Assembly (NCBI GenBank): GCA_905182265.1
Contig: CAJJAO010000036.1
Location: 1 to 56,052, forward strand
Direction of reading: 5' to 3'
DNA length: 56,052 nucleotides
DNA from: a gamma proteobacterium HTCC2207
GTDB taxonomy: Bacteria > Pseudomonadota > Gammaproteobacteria > Pseudomonadales > Porticoccaceae
The notes under the pieces are model-generated. The model did no database searches. It was not told the DNA's origin and saw nothing but the letters and a program-made list of their open reading frames with translations. Positions within the stretch are counted from its first letter, which is position 1. Every line of letters begins with the position of its first letter. The translations under genes were made by a program, and so were the position numbers. Positions 46,318 to 55,927 of this stretch are shown here, in pieces.

Positions 46318-47711
46318 GGCTGCCCCCCTCGCTTTTGAAGCTCGGCGACGGCCTGCTGAAAACAACGACCGCGCTCTTCAAAACCGCTAAACATATCGAA
46401 ACTAGCGCAGGCAGGAGACAGCAACACAATGTCCCCAGAGACGGCCATCTTATAAGCCAGATCAACCGCTTGCTGCAGTGACTCGACCTGTTGAGTAGCG
46501 CAGGCATCCTGCAATGCAACATTAAGCTGCGCTGCGTCCTCACCAAATAGCAGCGCCTGCTTTACAAATCTTTTAGCGGCGGGCTGCAAGTCAGCAAAAT
46601 TTTGCTCTTTACCCTGGCCGCCGGCGATCAAAATAAGGTTTTTGCTACCAACGCGACCAAAGCCCTGCAGGGCAGCCTGTGTCGCACCAACATTGGTGCC
46701 CTTAGAGTCGTCGATATAAAGAACGCCGTCGATCTCTGCAATATTTTCGCAACGATGAGGCAAGCCTTTATAGGTCTTTAATGTCTCGAGCATGGTGGGC
46801 ATAGACAGCCCGGCCTTGGAGCCCAGAGCTAAAGCAGCCAGAGCATTGGCAATATTATGGGTGCCTTTTAGGGCTACATCTGCCACTGGCATCAAGCGCT
46901 CTATCCCCTGAGCTAAAAAGCCATGAGCCAAATCGCCCTCTTCTAGCCCCTCTAAAATACCAAAATCACCTAGGTCTGGCTGATTGAGGCCAAAAGTTGA
47001 AAGACTGATGCTGGTCGCGAGTAATGGCTTGGTTAACTGGTCTTGACGGTTGATCACCACGGCACTGGCACCGCGAAAAATACGATGCTTAGCGGCATGG
47101 TATTGCTGCAAGCCCTGATAGCGATCCATATGATCTGGGGAGATATTGAGCAGTGCAACTACGGCACCGCGACTATCGTTTAATAGCTCTAGCTGGAAGC
47201 TCGACAACTCAAGAACATACAGCTCATGCTTATCGTCTAGCAGGTTCAGCATCGGCGTACCCAAGTTGCCACCAATACCAACACTCAGACCACAGGCCTG
47301 GGCCATCTCGCCCAGCAGAGTTGTCACTGTGCTTTTGCCATTGGAACCTGTGATGCCAATGACTGGCGCGTTGGCATGTTCTAAAAACAACTCTAGGTCA
47401 CCGATTAATTCCACACCGCTCTCGCGGGCTGCTACCAGGGCAGGCTCGTCTAGGGAGATGCCGGGGCTGACTACAGCGCGATCCATATTAAGTAGTAGAT
47501 CAGCATCAAAAGCACCGAGTACAACTGTTGCATCCGGATAGTGATCCCTTACTTCTTGCAATCTTGGCGGCTGGCTGCGACTGTCAGCAAAAACAAATGA
47601 GTCACCAATTGACGACAGAAAACGCGCCGCAGACAGACCCGTGGCACCCATGCCTAGGATAGCCGTCTTGCGATTTGTCGCGATTACATTGGTCATTGAC
47701 GCACTCAACAT
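46308..47711 (-). CDS. murD: UDP-N-acetylmuramoylalanine-D-glutamate ligase
   Basis: A protein of up to 467 residues that adds D-Glu to UDP-MurNAc-L-Ala. The N-terminal AILGMGATGLSAARFL and P-loop GSNGKSTVTTLLGEM near residues 120-135 are canonical; YLDDSKGTNVGAT-like YIDDSKGTNVGAT and the C-terminal VLLSPACASFDMFSGFEERG, which bind nucleotide and substrate, are intact. The start could be the ATG at 47711 (AGGA about 13 bases upstream) or 47696 (weaker site); I keep the longer one. A 71-base gap with 14-base repeats separates it from mraY. Confidence 0.96.
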   Translation of the reverse strand: MLSASMTNVIATNRKTAILGMGATGLSAARFLSSIGDSFVFADSRSQPPRLQEVRDHYPDATVVLGAFDADLLLNMDRAVVSPGISLDEPALVAARESGVELIGDLELFLEHANAPVIGITGSNGKSTVTTLLGEMAQACGLSVGIGGNLGTPMLNLLDDKHELYVLELSSFQLELLNDSRGAVVALLNISPDHMDRYQGLQQYHAAKHRIFRGASAVVINRQDQLTKPLLATSISLSTFGLNQPDLGDFGILEGLEEGDLAHGFLAQGIERLMPVADVALKGTHNIANALAALALGSKAGLSMPTMLETLKTYKGLPHRCENIAEIDGVLYIDDSKGTNVGATQAALQGFGRVGSKNLILIAGGQGKEQNFADLQPAAKRFVKQALLFGEDAAQLNVALQDACATQQVESLQQAVDLAYKMAVSGDIVLLSPACASFDMFSGFEERGRCFQQAVAELQKRGGQPCS

Positions 47712-47731
47712 TGTTTTAAAATAATCCTAAA

Positions 47732-47764
47732 TTCTGTACTAAAATTTCTGCACTAAAGTTCTAT
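47732..47764. repeat. 14-base imperfect tandem repeat between mraY and murD
   Basis: TTCTGTACTAAAAT is followed by TTCTGCACTAAAGT and then a partial third unit beginning TTCTA. It is the only notable structure in the 71-base gap. No promoter or terminator was recognised with confidence. Confidence 0.65.
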
Positions 47765-47782
47765 TTAGTCTTTATAAAAGCC

Positions 47783-48865
47783 CTAACGCAGCTTTAATGT
47801 CGCTAGGCCAAACAGCACTAGCATGACGGTAATAATCCAAAACCTAACGATCACACGAGGCTCTGGCCAACCTTTCAATTCATAATGATGATGCAGGGGC
47901 GCCATACGGAAAATACGCTTGCCCGTGAGCTTAAATGAGGCCACCTGAATAATGACCGACAGAGTCTCCACCACAAATACACCACCCATAATCAGTAGTA
48001 CTATTTCCTGCCGCACTATTACTGCAACAACACCCAGCGCCGCACCTAGCGCCAGGGCACCCACATCACCCATAAAGACCATGGCGGGATAGGTGTTAAA
48101 CCATAGAAACCCGAGACCGGCACCACTAAGAGCGGCGGTAAAAATCAACAACTCACCAGCACCACTGATGTAGGGAATATGTAGATATGTCGCAAACTGA
48201 TAGTTACCGGTGAGATAGGCAATAATGCCCAGAGCACCACTAACCAGAACCGTGGGTAAAATAGCCAAGCCATCAAGACCATCGGTGAGGTTCACCGCAT
48301 TGCTGGTACCGACAATCACAAAATAGGTAAATACTATGTAGAACGGGCCCATGTGCAGCGCGAAGTTCTTAAAGAACGGCACAATAAGCTCAAGCTCCGC
48401 AGGGCTTTGGGCCGTGTAATAGAGAATGAAAGCCGCAGCCAAGCCAAACACGGATTGCCAAAAATATTTCCAGCGTCCCGGCAGTCCTCTTGGGTTCTTT
48501 TCGACTACCTTGCGGTAGTCATCAACCCAGCCCACAAGACCAAAGGTGAAGGTAACGCCCATGACGATCCAGACATAGCGGTTACTCAGGTCACCCCAGA
48601 GCAAGGTAGAAGCAAATATCGCTAGCAGTATTAAAGCCCCACCCATGGTTGGGGTGCCTGCTTTACTCAGGTGACTCTTAGGGCCGTCGCTGCGTATCGC
48701 CTGACCCATTTGTAAATGGTTGAGCTGACGAATAACGATGGGGCCGGCAATCAAACAGATGGCCAGGGCGGTGAGGACAGCGAAAATGCCGCGTAGGGTC
48801 AGGTACTGCACCACTGAAAAAGGCGTATAAAATTGACTCAAATAGTCTGCAAGCCACAGTAACAT
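47783..48865 (-). CDS. mraY: Phospho-N-acetylmuramoyl-pentapeptide transferase MraY
   Basis: A 360-residue membrane enzyme that forms lipid I from UDP-MurNAc-pentapeptide and undecaprenyl phosphate. About ten transmembrane segments occur. The diagnostic motifs are [13 protein letters not shown], the DDYRK pair of aspartates, [13 protein letters not shown] and the C-terminal [22 protein letters not shown]. Length equals E. coli MraY (360). The start ATG overlaps the murF stop in a TAATG arrangement at 48863-48867. Confidence 0.97.
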   Translation of the reverse strand: MLLWLADYLSQFYTPFSVVQYLTLRGIFAVLTALAICLIAGPIVIRQLNHLQMGQAIRSDGPKSHLSKAGTPTMGGALILLAIFASTLLWGDLSNRYVWIVMGVTFTFGLVGWVDDYRKVVEKNPRGLPGRWKYFWQSVFGLAAAFILYYTAQSPAELELIVPFFKNFALHMGPFYIVFTYFVIVGTSNAVNLTDGLDGLAILPTVLVSGALGIIAYLTGNYQFATYLHIPYISGAGELLIFTAALSGAGLGFLWFNTYPAMVFMGDVGALALGAALGVVAVIVRQEIVLLIMGGVFVVETLSVIIQVASFKLTGKRIFRMAPLHHHYELKGWPEPRVIVRFWIITVMLVLFGLATLKLR

Positions 48866-50256
48866 TACACTTCCTCTCTAGTGGTTATATGCTCGACAAG
48901 CGTTTCCATACCAGCGCTTCTCGACCCCTTTACCAAAAAGGTAATTGGGCTGTTATCTAAATTAGCAGCGTCCAGCTCTTGCTCTAGTAACGCTGCTAGT
49001 AAAATTTTATTTTCAACATGCTTGCCTGCAAAAGCTTCACAGGCATGGGCACTTAATTCACCCACTGCATACAGAGCATCTATGCCAGCTTGCTGAGCAT
49101 AGTGACCGACCTGCCAATGTAAATTGACGGCGTCATCACCCAATTCGCCCATATCGCCCATCACCAAAATCTTGCGGCCCGAACGATTAGCCAAAACATC
49201 AATGGCCGCCTCAAACGAACTTGGGCTGGCGTTATAGCTGTCATCGATAATGCAGTTGTCGTTGGCTAACGGCTTTAACTCAAGGCGACCCGCAATAGGT
49301 GCCACAGAGGACAGGCCTGCAGCAATCTGAGCTAGATCGGCACCCGCTGCTAGGGCGCAGGCAGCCGCCGCAAGGGCATTACTCACTGCATGGATGCCAG
49401 GAATTGACAGTTGAATTTCTTTTTCTAGGGCTGGGTGCTCTGACATCAGATTGACCCTCAGCAAAAAACGACAGCAGCCGTTATCCATGACGGTGATGTC
49501 CGTAGCACAGATATCTGCGGCATTATTACTGGCTGAAAATGTCAGGCATGGCTTGTCGTCGATCAGGTCACGCCAGCCGTCACACCAAGGCTGATCCAGA
49601 TTGAGAATCGCAATACCAGCGGCCTTTAGGCCGCCATAGATTTCGCCTTTGGCAGCTGCTACAGCTTCAACACTACCGAAGCCTTCAATATGAGAGGACT
49701 GAACATTGTTAATCAGGGCAATGTCGGGGCTGGCAATCGAACAAAGGTAGCCAATTTCACCACCAGCACTAGCACCCATTTCAACCACAGCAAACTCTGC
49801 GTCACTGTCCATCGACAACAGGGTTAGGGGCACGCCAATATGATTATTGAGATTGCCTGCAGTCGCATGTACCGAGCCACAGTGACTTAGGATCGATGCG
49901 GTTAATTCTTTCACCGAGGTTTTGCCGGTGCTACCGGTAATGGCAATAACCGGCCCAGCAAATGTCTCGCGGCGCAACATGGCAATCTGACCCAAAGCAA
50001 CGGTGGTATCTTCAACCAGCCACTGGGGTAACGGCAATGTCTTATCAGCCTTAGAGACAACCAGACCGCTGGCCATCTTGGCAGCTTCTGGTAAAAACTG
50101 ATGAGCATCAAAGCGATCACCAACCAGCGCGACAAATAAATCCCCTTCATTAACAGAGCGGCTATTAATAGAAACCGCATCAAAATGGCAGTCAGGGTTT
50201 AACAAAGTGCCGCCAAAACGCACAGCGGCATCGGTAAGACGCATCTGTTGCATCAT
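48865..50256 (-). CDS. murF: UDP-N-acetylmuramoyl-tripeptide--D-alanyl-D-alanine ligase
   Basis: A 463-residue Mur ligase that adds D-Ala-D-Ala to the tripeptide. The P-loop [12 protein letters not shown], the [13 protein letters not shown] substrate loop, FAVVEMGAS and NDSYNASP-like [14 protein letters not shown] segments identify MurF. Length is normal (E. coli 452). The beginning ([16 protein letters not shown]) follows the usual N-terminus, with two ATGs at 50256 and 50253; the first overlaps the murE stop. Confidence 0.96.
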   Translation of the reverse strand: MMQQMRLTDAAVRFGGTLLNPDCHFDAVSINSRSVNEGDLFVALVGDRFDAHQFLPEAAKMASGLVVSKADKTLPLPQWLVEDTTVALGQIAMLRRETFAGPVIAITGSTGKTSVKELTASILSHCGSVHATAGNLNNHIGVPLTLLSMDSDAEFAVVEMGASAGGEIGYLCSIASPDIALINNVQSSHIEGFGSVEAVAAAKGEIYGGLKAAGIAILNLDQPWCDGWRDLIDDKPCLTFSASNNAADICATDITVMDNGCCRFLLRVNLMSEHPALEKEIQLSIPGIHAVSNALAAAACALAAGADLAQIAAGLSSVAPIAGRLELKPLANDNCIIDDSYNASPSSFEAAIDVLANRSGRKILVMGDMGELGDDAVNLHWQVGHYAQQAGIDALYAVGELSAHACEAFAGKHVENKILLAALLEQELDAANLDNSPITFLVKGSRSAGMETLVEHITTREEV

Positions 50257-51980
50257 TGGCCACCACCTTGGAGCGCAACTTGCTCACGTTCGCGCAGTGC
50301 CAATCGAGCTTCGGCCTGATCGCTAAAGGGCAGGCGTTGCGCGCCTAATATTTGGTAATCTTCGTGGCCTTTCCCTGCTATCAATACCACATCGTTTTTA
50401 TCCGCCTTGAGAATTGCCTGACGAATAGCCGCGCGCCGATCTGACTCGACGATTACCTCGCGGCTGATACCCTGAAGAATATGGTCAATAATTTGTTGTG
50501 GTGATTCGGTGCGTGGATTGTCGCTGGTTACAACCACCTGATCGGCAAACCGCTGGGCAATCTCACCCATCTCGGCACGCTTGCCAATATCTCGATCACC
50601 GCCGCAACCAAACACTGCCCAAAGGTTGCCGCGACAATGAACTCGCAGTGCCTGCAATGCTTTTTCGAGGGCGTCGGGGGTATGGGCATAGTCCACTACA
50701 ATGGCCGGCTCAGCGTTGGCATCGACTAATTCCATGCGGCCGGGGACAGCTCGTAGGCTTGGGATCGCAGCGAGAATGTCCGTTAGGGCATAGCCCTGCA
50801 CAGCAGCGGCGCCAATCACGGCCAGTAAGTTAGCGAGATTGAATTTGCCTAATAATGCCGAGCTAATTTCACCCTGCCCCCAAGGTGTTACCACAGAAGC
50901 CCGCAGGCCTTCCGGAGATAGCCCAATCGTGGAGCAGTGCACATCGGCGGCGCTATCTTCTAAGCTAAAACTAATCGCCTGAACATCGGGATTTAAATTA
51001 GCTAGGATCACTCGACCCACATTGTCATCTAGATTAATTACCGCATGCTGCAAACCCGGCATAGCAAACAACCTAGATTTAGCCGCGCCGTAGGCATTGA
51101 TATCACCGTGATAGTCCAGGTGATCGCGACTCAAATTGGTAAAGACAGCGGTATCGACCTTTAGGCCTGCAACGCGACGCTGCACCAAACTATGGGATGA
51201 AACCTCTAGAGCGACATTGGCCGCGCCTTTGCTGTTAAGTTCGGCAAGAATTCGCTGCATGGCCACTGCATCTGGTGTGGTAAGCCCAGTATCAGTGATC
51301 GTTTCAGTTCCGGCTTCAGTGCCAGTGTTAGCGACAGACAAGCTATCCTGTTGTGGCGATTTGCGGGCGCTGTCATGGAGAGCCTGAAAGCCAGCGTGCC
51401 TAACCATGCCGTAGCCGAGGGTTCCTACAAAGGCCGAACTGCCCGCGCCTTTAGAATGGTTTTGGGTCAAATACTCTACCAACTCAGCAAACAATCTAGT
51501 GCAGGTGGTCTTGCCGTTGGTACCTGTAATGGCAGTCACAGTCATTTTGGACGAAGGATCTCCATAAAAGACTCCCGCGATATCCGAAACATACTCGCTT
51601 AGATTTTCGATACCGATCACCGGCACTTTTTCACCAGAACTTCCAGAGGTATAGGACGAGCCTTCAGCGCTATGGGAAGAGCCCTCAGCGCTATGAAAGG
51701 AGCCCTCAGCGGAACCATCAAAAGCACCATCGACTAAGGGACCCACCAGCTGATCTTTTTCAATCAACACAGCCACGGCCCCGCGCTCAATCGCCTGGGG
51801 AATAAAAGCGACGCCATCGGTAGCCGTACCTTTAACCGCAATAAATAAATCTCCGGCCTGCACCTGTCGGCTGTCCAGCGCAAGACCTTTAATAGCAACC
51901 TCTGGGTAGGGCCCAGAATCGACAAAATCAGCAATAAGCTGAGTCAATGTCATGGCCCACTGTTGCGATAGGCTCATCAT
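50253..51980 (-). CDS. murE: UDP-N-acetylmuramoyl-tripeptide synthetase MurE (meso-DAP type), with expanded loops
   Basis: A 575-residue Mur ligase that adds meso-diaminopimelate; typical members are about 490 residues. GTNGKTTCTRL is the P-loop, and the DNPR specificity motif (SDNPRTESP) indicates meso-DAP. VVDYAHTPDALEKAL and CGGDRDIGKR are also conserved. Two low-complexity expansions explain the extra length: residues about 83-120, containing three SAEGS repeats, and about 210-240 (NTGTEAGTETITDTGLT). Both lie outside the recognised motifs, in loops. The frame overlaps murF and ftsI by a few bases at each end, so it is part of the coupled cluster. Confidence 0.95.
   Translation of the reverse strand: MMSLSQQWAMTLTQLIADFVDSGPYPEVAIKGLALDSRQVQAGDLFIAVKGTATDGVAFIPQAIERGAVAVLIEKDQLVGPLVDGAFDGSAEGSFHSAEGSSHSAEGSSYTSGSSGEKVPVIGIENLSEYVSDIAGVFYGDPSSKMTVTAITGTNGKTTCTRLFAELVEYLTQNHSKGAGSSAFVGTLGYGMVRHAGFQALHDSARKSPQQDSLSVANTGTEAGTETITDTGLTTPDAVAMQRILAELNSKGAANVALEVSSHSLVQRRVAGLKVDTAVFTNLSRDHLDYHGDINAYGAAKSRLFAMPGLQHAVINLDDNVGRVILANLNPDVQAISFSLEDSAADVHCSTIGLSPEGLRASVVTPWGQGEISSALLGKFNLANLLAVIGAAAVQGYALTDILAAIPSLRAVPGRMELVDANAEPAIVVDYAHTPDALEKALQALRVHCRGNLWAVFGCGGDRDIGKRAEMGEIAQRFADQVVVTSDNPRTESPQQIIDHILQGISREVIVESDRRAAIRQAILKADKNDVVLIAGKGHEDYQILGAQRLPFSDQAEARLALREREQVALQGGGQ
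51655..51724. repeat. 21-base tandem repeat in murE (SAEGS-coding)
   Basis: Three units beginning GAGCCCTCAGCG or GAGCCTTCAGCG on the plus strand, each about 21 bases, encode SAEGS-type heptapeptides on the minus strand. The same core word is used by the repeat array in the DUF1631 gene at 23646-23870. Confidence 0.85.
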
Positions 51981-53731
51981 GAGTCCCCTCGCTTTTTCTG
52001 CCGCTGTCTCAAACTAGCTACGGTGCGGTTCACATCTAACTGATCTGGAGTCACCTGAAGCAGGCGCAAAGCATTGCCGGTTACTTCCGAAAACACCGGT
52101 GCTGCCACTAGGCCACCAAAGTAGGTGCCATTTTGGGGCTCATCAATGACCACAATAGTCACTAAGCGCGGATTATCAACAGGTGAAAAGCCAGCAAATA
52201 CGGATCGATATCGATTATCGTCAAAGCCGCCGCCAGCCTTAACTTTATGCATGGTTCCAGTCTTGCCGCCGACAGAATAACCATCAATCATGGCGCGTTT
52301 GCCTGTTCCGGAGGCCCCTGCTGCTGCCTGCAACATCTGGCGTACATCTTTAACTATATCTGCAGCCACTACCCTAGTAGTCTCTGGCGGCTCATCAATA
52401 GCCAGCAATGAAACTTCTTTGCGCAACCCATTATTGGCCAATATGGAATAGGCTCTTGCCATCTGTACCGAAGAAACGGTTAACGCCATACCAAAGGAAA
52501 ATGCAGCCTGCTCAACCAGAGGCCATTTGACATGAGAAGGTAGATCACCAGCAATTTCACCAGGGAACCCGCTGCCGATGGGCTCACCAAAACCAACTCT
52601 AGCGAACAGTTCGCGAGTTTCATTTGGATCTAAGGCCAGGGCTATTTTAGTAGTACCCACCTGACTCGATTTTGTCAGAATCCCAGCCAGATCAAGCACA
52701 CCGTAGTCTTTAGGATCAACATATGTCTTGTTACGAACCTTAAAATAACCAGGACTGGTGTTAATTTTGCTTTCGGGTTTAAACTTTCCGCTTTCAAGAG
52801 CGGCCAGTAAAGTGAATGGCTTGACCGTGGAACCCGGCTCCATGCGGTCGGTCATGGCACGATTGCGCATAACGTCTGAACGGATGTTAGAGCGGTCATT
52901 AGGATTAAAGGATGGCTGGTTTGCCATAGCCAATACTTCGCCAGTCTCAATATCCAACACCACAACCGAGCCTGACTTGGCCTGATGCTTTTGTACTGAA
53001 GCTTTAAGCGCTCGATAAGCAGCGTACTGCACACGCAAATCAATACTAAGACGCAGGGCTTCCCCCGGGCTGGCCGGCTTAATCAAGGAGATATCCTTAA
53101 TAACCCGACCGGCGCGGTCCTTAGCGACTTTTTTGGAACCAGACTCGCCAGATAGCCAGCTGTCATAAGCCAACTCCATACCTTCGCGACCGGCATCTTT
53201 AATGTCGGTAATACCGACCAGCTGAGCGGTTACCTCACCAGCGGGATAAAATCGCTTGTACTCTTGCTGGCCGCTGATACCGGGGATTCCCAAGCTAAGA
53301 ATTGCTTCTGCCTCGGCTGGAGGCAACTGACGGGCTAGCCGCATAAACGATTTATTGCGGTAATGATTGAGCTGAGTCTTTAGGTTCCCAAGCGGTATAT
53401 TCACGGCTGCCGCTAGACGCACCAGATCATTTTCATCGGCTTTTTCTTGCATGTACCTGGGGTTGGCAATCAAGGTGATGACGGGGGTGCTTACAGCCAG
53501 CGGTTCACCATTGCGATCGGTAATCAGGCCGCGATGGGCTGGAATAATCTCTTTACGAATGGCCCGAACGTCGCCCTGGCTTTGTAAGAAATCCACTCCA
53601 TGTTCTTCGTTGGGCAAGACCTGAAGCTGGGCAATTTTGCCTGTAACTAAAATCGGCAGGGAGGCCAACCCGAGCATTACTAAATAGTAACGCCAGCGCG
53701 GTATAACCTTAGGTGCCGGTTTTCTAGCCAC
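51977..53731 (-). CDS. ftsI: Penicillin-binding protein 3 / septal transpeptidase FtsI
   Basis: A 584-residue class B penicillin-binding protein that cross-links septal peptidoglycan. One N-terminal membrane segment (YYLVMLGLASLPILVTGKIA) precedes the pedestal domain (NRGEPLAVSTPV-like DRNGEPLAVSTPV). The transpeptidase triad is complete: the STVK tetrad in MEPGSTVKPF with nucleophile Ser near residue 296, SSQ in TKSSQVGT and KTGT in GGKTGTMHK. Length is as expected. It overlaps murE by four bases; 94 non-coding bases separate it from ftsL upstream. Confidence 0.97.
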   Translation of the reverse strand: MARKPAPKVIPRWRYYLVMLGLASLPILVTGKIAQLQVLPNEEHGVDFLQSQGDVRAIRKEIIPAHRGLITDRNGEPLAVSTPVITLIANPRYMQEKADENDLVRLAAAVNIPLGNLKTQLNHYRNKSFMRLARQLPPAEAEAILSLGIPGISGQQEYKRFYPAGEVTAQLVGITDIKDAGREGMELAYDSWLSGESGSKKVAKDRAGRVIKDISLIKPASPGEALRLSIDLRVQYAAYRALKASVQKHQAKSGSVVVLDIETGEVLAMANQPSFNPNDRSNIRSDVMRNRAMTDRMEPGSTVKPFTLLAALESGKFKPESKINTSPGYFKVRNKTYVDPKDYGVLDLAGILTKSSQVGTTKIALALDPNETRELFARVGFGEPIGSGFPGEIAGDLPSHVKWPLVEQAAFSFGMALTVSSVQMARAYSILANNGLRKEVSLLAIDEPPETTRVVAADIVKDVRQMLQAAAGASGTGKRAMIDGYSVGGKTGTMHKVKAGGGFDDNRYRSVFAGFSPVDNPRLVTIVVIDEPQNGTYFGGLVAAPVFSEVTGNALRLLQVTPDQLDVNRTVASLRQRQKKRGDS

Positions 53732-53759
53732 TTTATTCCCTTACCCTGTTGTGTTTCAT

Positions 53760-53800
53760 TTGGAGCTATTCCAGCTCTTTTTTTACTCTAGAGACAATCA
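53760..53800 (+). terminator. Weak stem-loop in the ftsL-ftsI gap
   Basis: GAGCT/AGCTC with a five-base loop is followed by a run of seven T on the plus strand. It could stop antisense transcription entering ftsL, but the stem is short. No plus-strand gene lies upstream. Confidence 0.25.
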
Positions 53801-53825
53801 TGCTTTAGCCGTATTTGGGCTCAAA

Positions 53826-54104
53826 CTAATTGCGCTTCACCATCATAATTTCTTCAGGTTCAGGGCTCCGCATATCTAACTTTTGCGCCGCCATGTTTTC
53901 TATTCTTTGCAGAGAGCCCCAGGCGCTCTGTTCAAGCAAATATCTGCCGTAATCTGCGTTCATCTGGTTTGCCTCGCGCTCCATCGCCCCCAACTGCGCG
54001 TACTGCTGACGGCAGATGTGACTAACTAGAGCTACTGCAAGAGCAGTGATGATCACCGAGACCCACAACACCGCTATGCGCAGCGGGGTAACGGTAGTCC
54101 ACAT
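53826..54104 (-). CDS. ftsL: Cell division protein FtsL
   Basis: A small bitopic division protein of 92 residues (or 95 from an upstream TTG at 54113). It has one membrane segment (about LRIAVLWVSVIITALAVALV) followed by a periplasmic leucine-zipper-like coiled coil (YAQLGAMEREANQMNADYGRYLLEQSAWGSL) and the FtsL-typical RIENMAAQKLDM. FtsL forms a complex with FtsQ and FtsB. It lies directly downstream of rsmH (TGACATG arrangement), the standard cluster order. Confidence 0.9.
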   Translation of the reverse strand: MWTTVTPLRIAVLWVSVIITALAVALVSHICRQQYAQLGAMEREANQMNADYGRYLLEQSAWGSLQRIENMAAQKLDMRSPEPEEIMMVKRN

Positions 54105-54105
54105 G

Positions 54106-55059
54106 TCAGGCAACTCGCTCGGCGATACGCATCACAGCGCTTCGCGACCTAACATTGCCACCAACTTCTGTGGCTGCAGGCTTAATCGCTTTACCGACTT
54201 TGATTAGGCGTACACCCCGATCAACATCTCGAATGGGCAGATTTTTTGGCAATTTGATGCCCTGCTCCTGAGCGCGAATAAAGCGCTTTACCCGCCGGTC
54301 TTCTAGCGAGTGGAAACTGATAACAACTAGCCGGCCACCCACTTTTAATGTGTCAACAATCTGCGCCAGCAAGTCTTCCAAATCATCTAGCTCACGGTTA
54401 ATAAATATTCGTATAGCCTGAAACGCTTTGGTGGCTGGGTGCCTGCCCCGCTCCCATGCTGGGTGTGCATCTGCCAGTATTTTTGCCAACTGCAGGGTGC
54501 CAGTAATGGGCGCTTTAGCTCTCTCGCGAACCAGGGCGCTGGCCATTCTTCGAGCAAATCGCTCTTCGCCGTATTCTTTAATCACTCGAGCCATGTCCTG
54601 CTCGTCAGCACTGGCGATCCATTCGGCTGCTGACAGCCCACGGCTGGTATCCATACGCATATCTAAAGGCCCGTCGCGCATAAAGCTAAAACCACGCTCT
54701 GCCTGATCTAACTGGGGGGAGGACACACCTAGATCAAGCAGAACACCGGAAACCTCTCCAAATTTCTGCATCTGTGTCGCGACTTTTTGCAAGTCTGCGA
54801 AGGTGCCGTGAAAAAACTGCACCCGGTCATCCTGACTAAACCGCTCCTGACCCGCGGCTATGGCCTGGGGGTCTTTATCTATTGCTAATACTGTTGCCTT
54901 ATCGGTTAACCGACTCAGCAGCTCTGCTGTATGCCCGCCGCGACCAAAGGTCCCGTCTACATAAAATCCATCTGGGTCTACTACTATTGCGTCAACGGCT
55001 TCGTGTAATAGCACGGTGGTGTGCTCAGGCTTATTCGCATTCTCTGTCACAGCAGTCAT
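54106..55059 (-). CDS. rsmH: 16S rRNA (cytosine(1402)-N(4))-methyltransferase RsmH
   Basis: A 317-residue SAM-dependent methyltransferase (formerly MraW) that modifies C1402 of 16S rRNA. The N-terminal HTTVLLHEAVDAI and the SAM-binding YVDGTFGRGGHTAEL near residues 33-47 are diagnostic, as are GVLLDLGVSSPQLDQAERGFSF, the Arg-rich ANRRMA-like ARRMASAL segment and ISFHSLEDRRVKRF. Length is normal (E. coli 313). The ATG has AAGGGG a few bases upstream. It is the second gene of the cluster, nine bases after mraZ. Confidence 0.97.
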   Translation of the reverse strand: MTAVTENANKPEHTTVLLHEAVDAIVVDPDGFYVDGTFGRGGHTAELLSRLTDKATVLAIDKDPQAIAAGQERFSQDDRVQFFHGTFADLQKVATQMQKFGEVSGVLLDLGVSSPQLDQAERGFSFMRDGPLDMRMDTSRGLSAAEWIASADEQDMARVIKEYGEERFARRMASALVRERAKAPITGTLQLAKILADAHPAWERGRHPATKAFQAIRIFINRELDDLEDLLAQIVDTLKVGGRLVVISFHSLEDRRVKRFIRAQEQGIKLPKNLPIRDVDRGVRLIKVGKAIKPAATEVGGNVRSRSAVMRIAERVA

Positions 55060-55068
55060 AGTCGCCCC

Positions 55069-55536
55069 TTACCAAGAAAGGTTTTTAAGGGCATCGGACA
55101 TGTTTTCTTTGTCGACCAACATGCTGCGATAGTTTTCTTGGGACTTCTCGCGCTCGGCGTTCCAATTCTCTTCGGACCAGATCTCAAGGCGCTGCGTTCG
55201 GCCAACAAGTACCAGCTTCTTTTCAAGCTCGGCATAGCCACGTAATTCTGTAGGAATCAAAATTCGGCCACTGCCGTCGACCTGCAAGTCTTTGGCCTGA
55301 CCGACTACAAAACGACTCAGCATTTCGCCAAGTTCGTCCATCGCGGGTAATGCAGAGACTTTTTCTTCGAATTTTTTCCACTCGGGGAGCGGTGAGAGCG
55401 TCAAACAGGTAGACTTCATATCTATGGTGATAACTAGGTCGTTGGAGCAAATATCTTCGAGCAGGGATCGGTAGCGAGTCGGAATTGCCATCCGGCCCTT
55501 GGTATCCATATTGATTGGATCGCTACCTCTAAACAC
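55069..55536 (-). CDS. mraZ: Transcriptional regulator MraZ
   Basis: A 155-residue SpoVT/AbrB-like DNA-binding protein that represses its own operon. Two MraZ half-repeats are visible: residues about 1-50 (FRGSDPINMDTKGRMAIPTRYR) and about 80-130 (DLQVDGSGRILIPTELR). The open frame extends to 55632, but that would cover the promoter and operator boxes. The GTG at 55536, with AAGGGG upstream, gives the family N-terminus (FRGS). It heads the division and cell wall cluster; length matches E. coli MraZ (152). Confidence 0.95.
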   Translation of the reverse strand: MFRGSDPINMDTKGRMAIPTRYRSLLEDICSNDLVITIDMKSTCLTLSPLPEWKKFEEKVSALPAMDELGEMLSRFVVGQAKDLQVDGSGRILIPTELRGYAELEKKLVLVGRTQRLEIWSEENWNAEREKSQENYRSMLVDKENMSDALKNLSW

Positions 55537-55572
55537 TTTTACCCCTTTTGCTCCACTGGAAAGCCTAAATAC

Positions 55573-55596
55573 GCCACTTTTTGCCACTTTTACCCA
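55573..55596 (-). promoter_or_regulatory. MraZ operator: three 10-base-spaced boxes
   Basis: On the minus strand the words TGGG, TGGC and TGGC recur every 10 bases directly downstream of the -10 box and around the predicted transcription start. E. coli MraZ binds direct TGGG-type repeats of this spacing in its own promoter, so autorepression is expected here. Confidence 0.75.
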
Positions 55597-55603
55597 TCTA
55601 TGC

Positions 55604-55632
55604 AGATTAGGGCGATCGCAGGCCAATGTCAA
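55604..55632 (-). promoter_or_regulatory. Sigma-70 promoter of the mraZ cluster
   Basis: On the minus strand: perfect -35 TTGACA, 17-base spacer, -10 TAATCT. The predicted transcription start is about 55597, giving a leader of around 60 bases to the mraZ GTG. It is the likely main promoter of the division and cell wall cluster. Confidence 0.85.
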
Positions 55633-55883
55633 TGCTAGGAGATCACTAAAAAACCTAACAAAATCAGTAAGTTCCGCTAATTTTTTAAGTTTTTACTGGG
55701 GCACTCGAAAAGCTGAAAATATTTACCAATAGAAAACATGGCGGTAAGGCTACAAGTTAAAGTAACTTCTAGCTTTGGCGGCTTTTAAGAATAATTATTT
55801 TGTTTTTCGGGGTCATTTAGATCGTAAAAGAATATCGTTTGAGGCTTATTTCTCGCTAGAGACTTATATCTCTCTAAAAACAA

Positions 55884-55913
55884 AAAGGGCTAGCGATTTC
55901 TCGCTAGCCCTTT
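55884..55913 (-). terminator. Rho-independent terminator of rnpB
   Basis: A perfect 13-base stem AAAGGGCTAGCGA / TCGCTAGCCCTTT with a four-base loop. On the minus strand it ends in TTTTTG and lies just beyond the 3' end of RNase P RNA. Confidence 0.9.
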
Positions 55914-55927
55914 CGGCTTTACTACAT

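Larger units (their letters stand above)
55537..55927. other. Gap between rnpB and mraZ
   Basis: These 391 bases hold the mraZ promoter and operator, the rnpB terminator and an AT-rich stretch between about 55640 and 55880 in which I see no gene. Confidence 0.6.

Noticed and set aside
53732..53825. Internal promoter for ftsI
   Set aside because: No -35/-10 pair with acceptable spacing was found in the 94-base gap.
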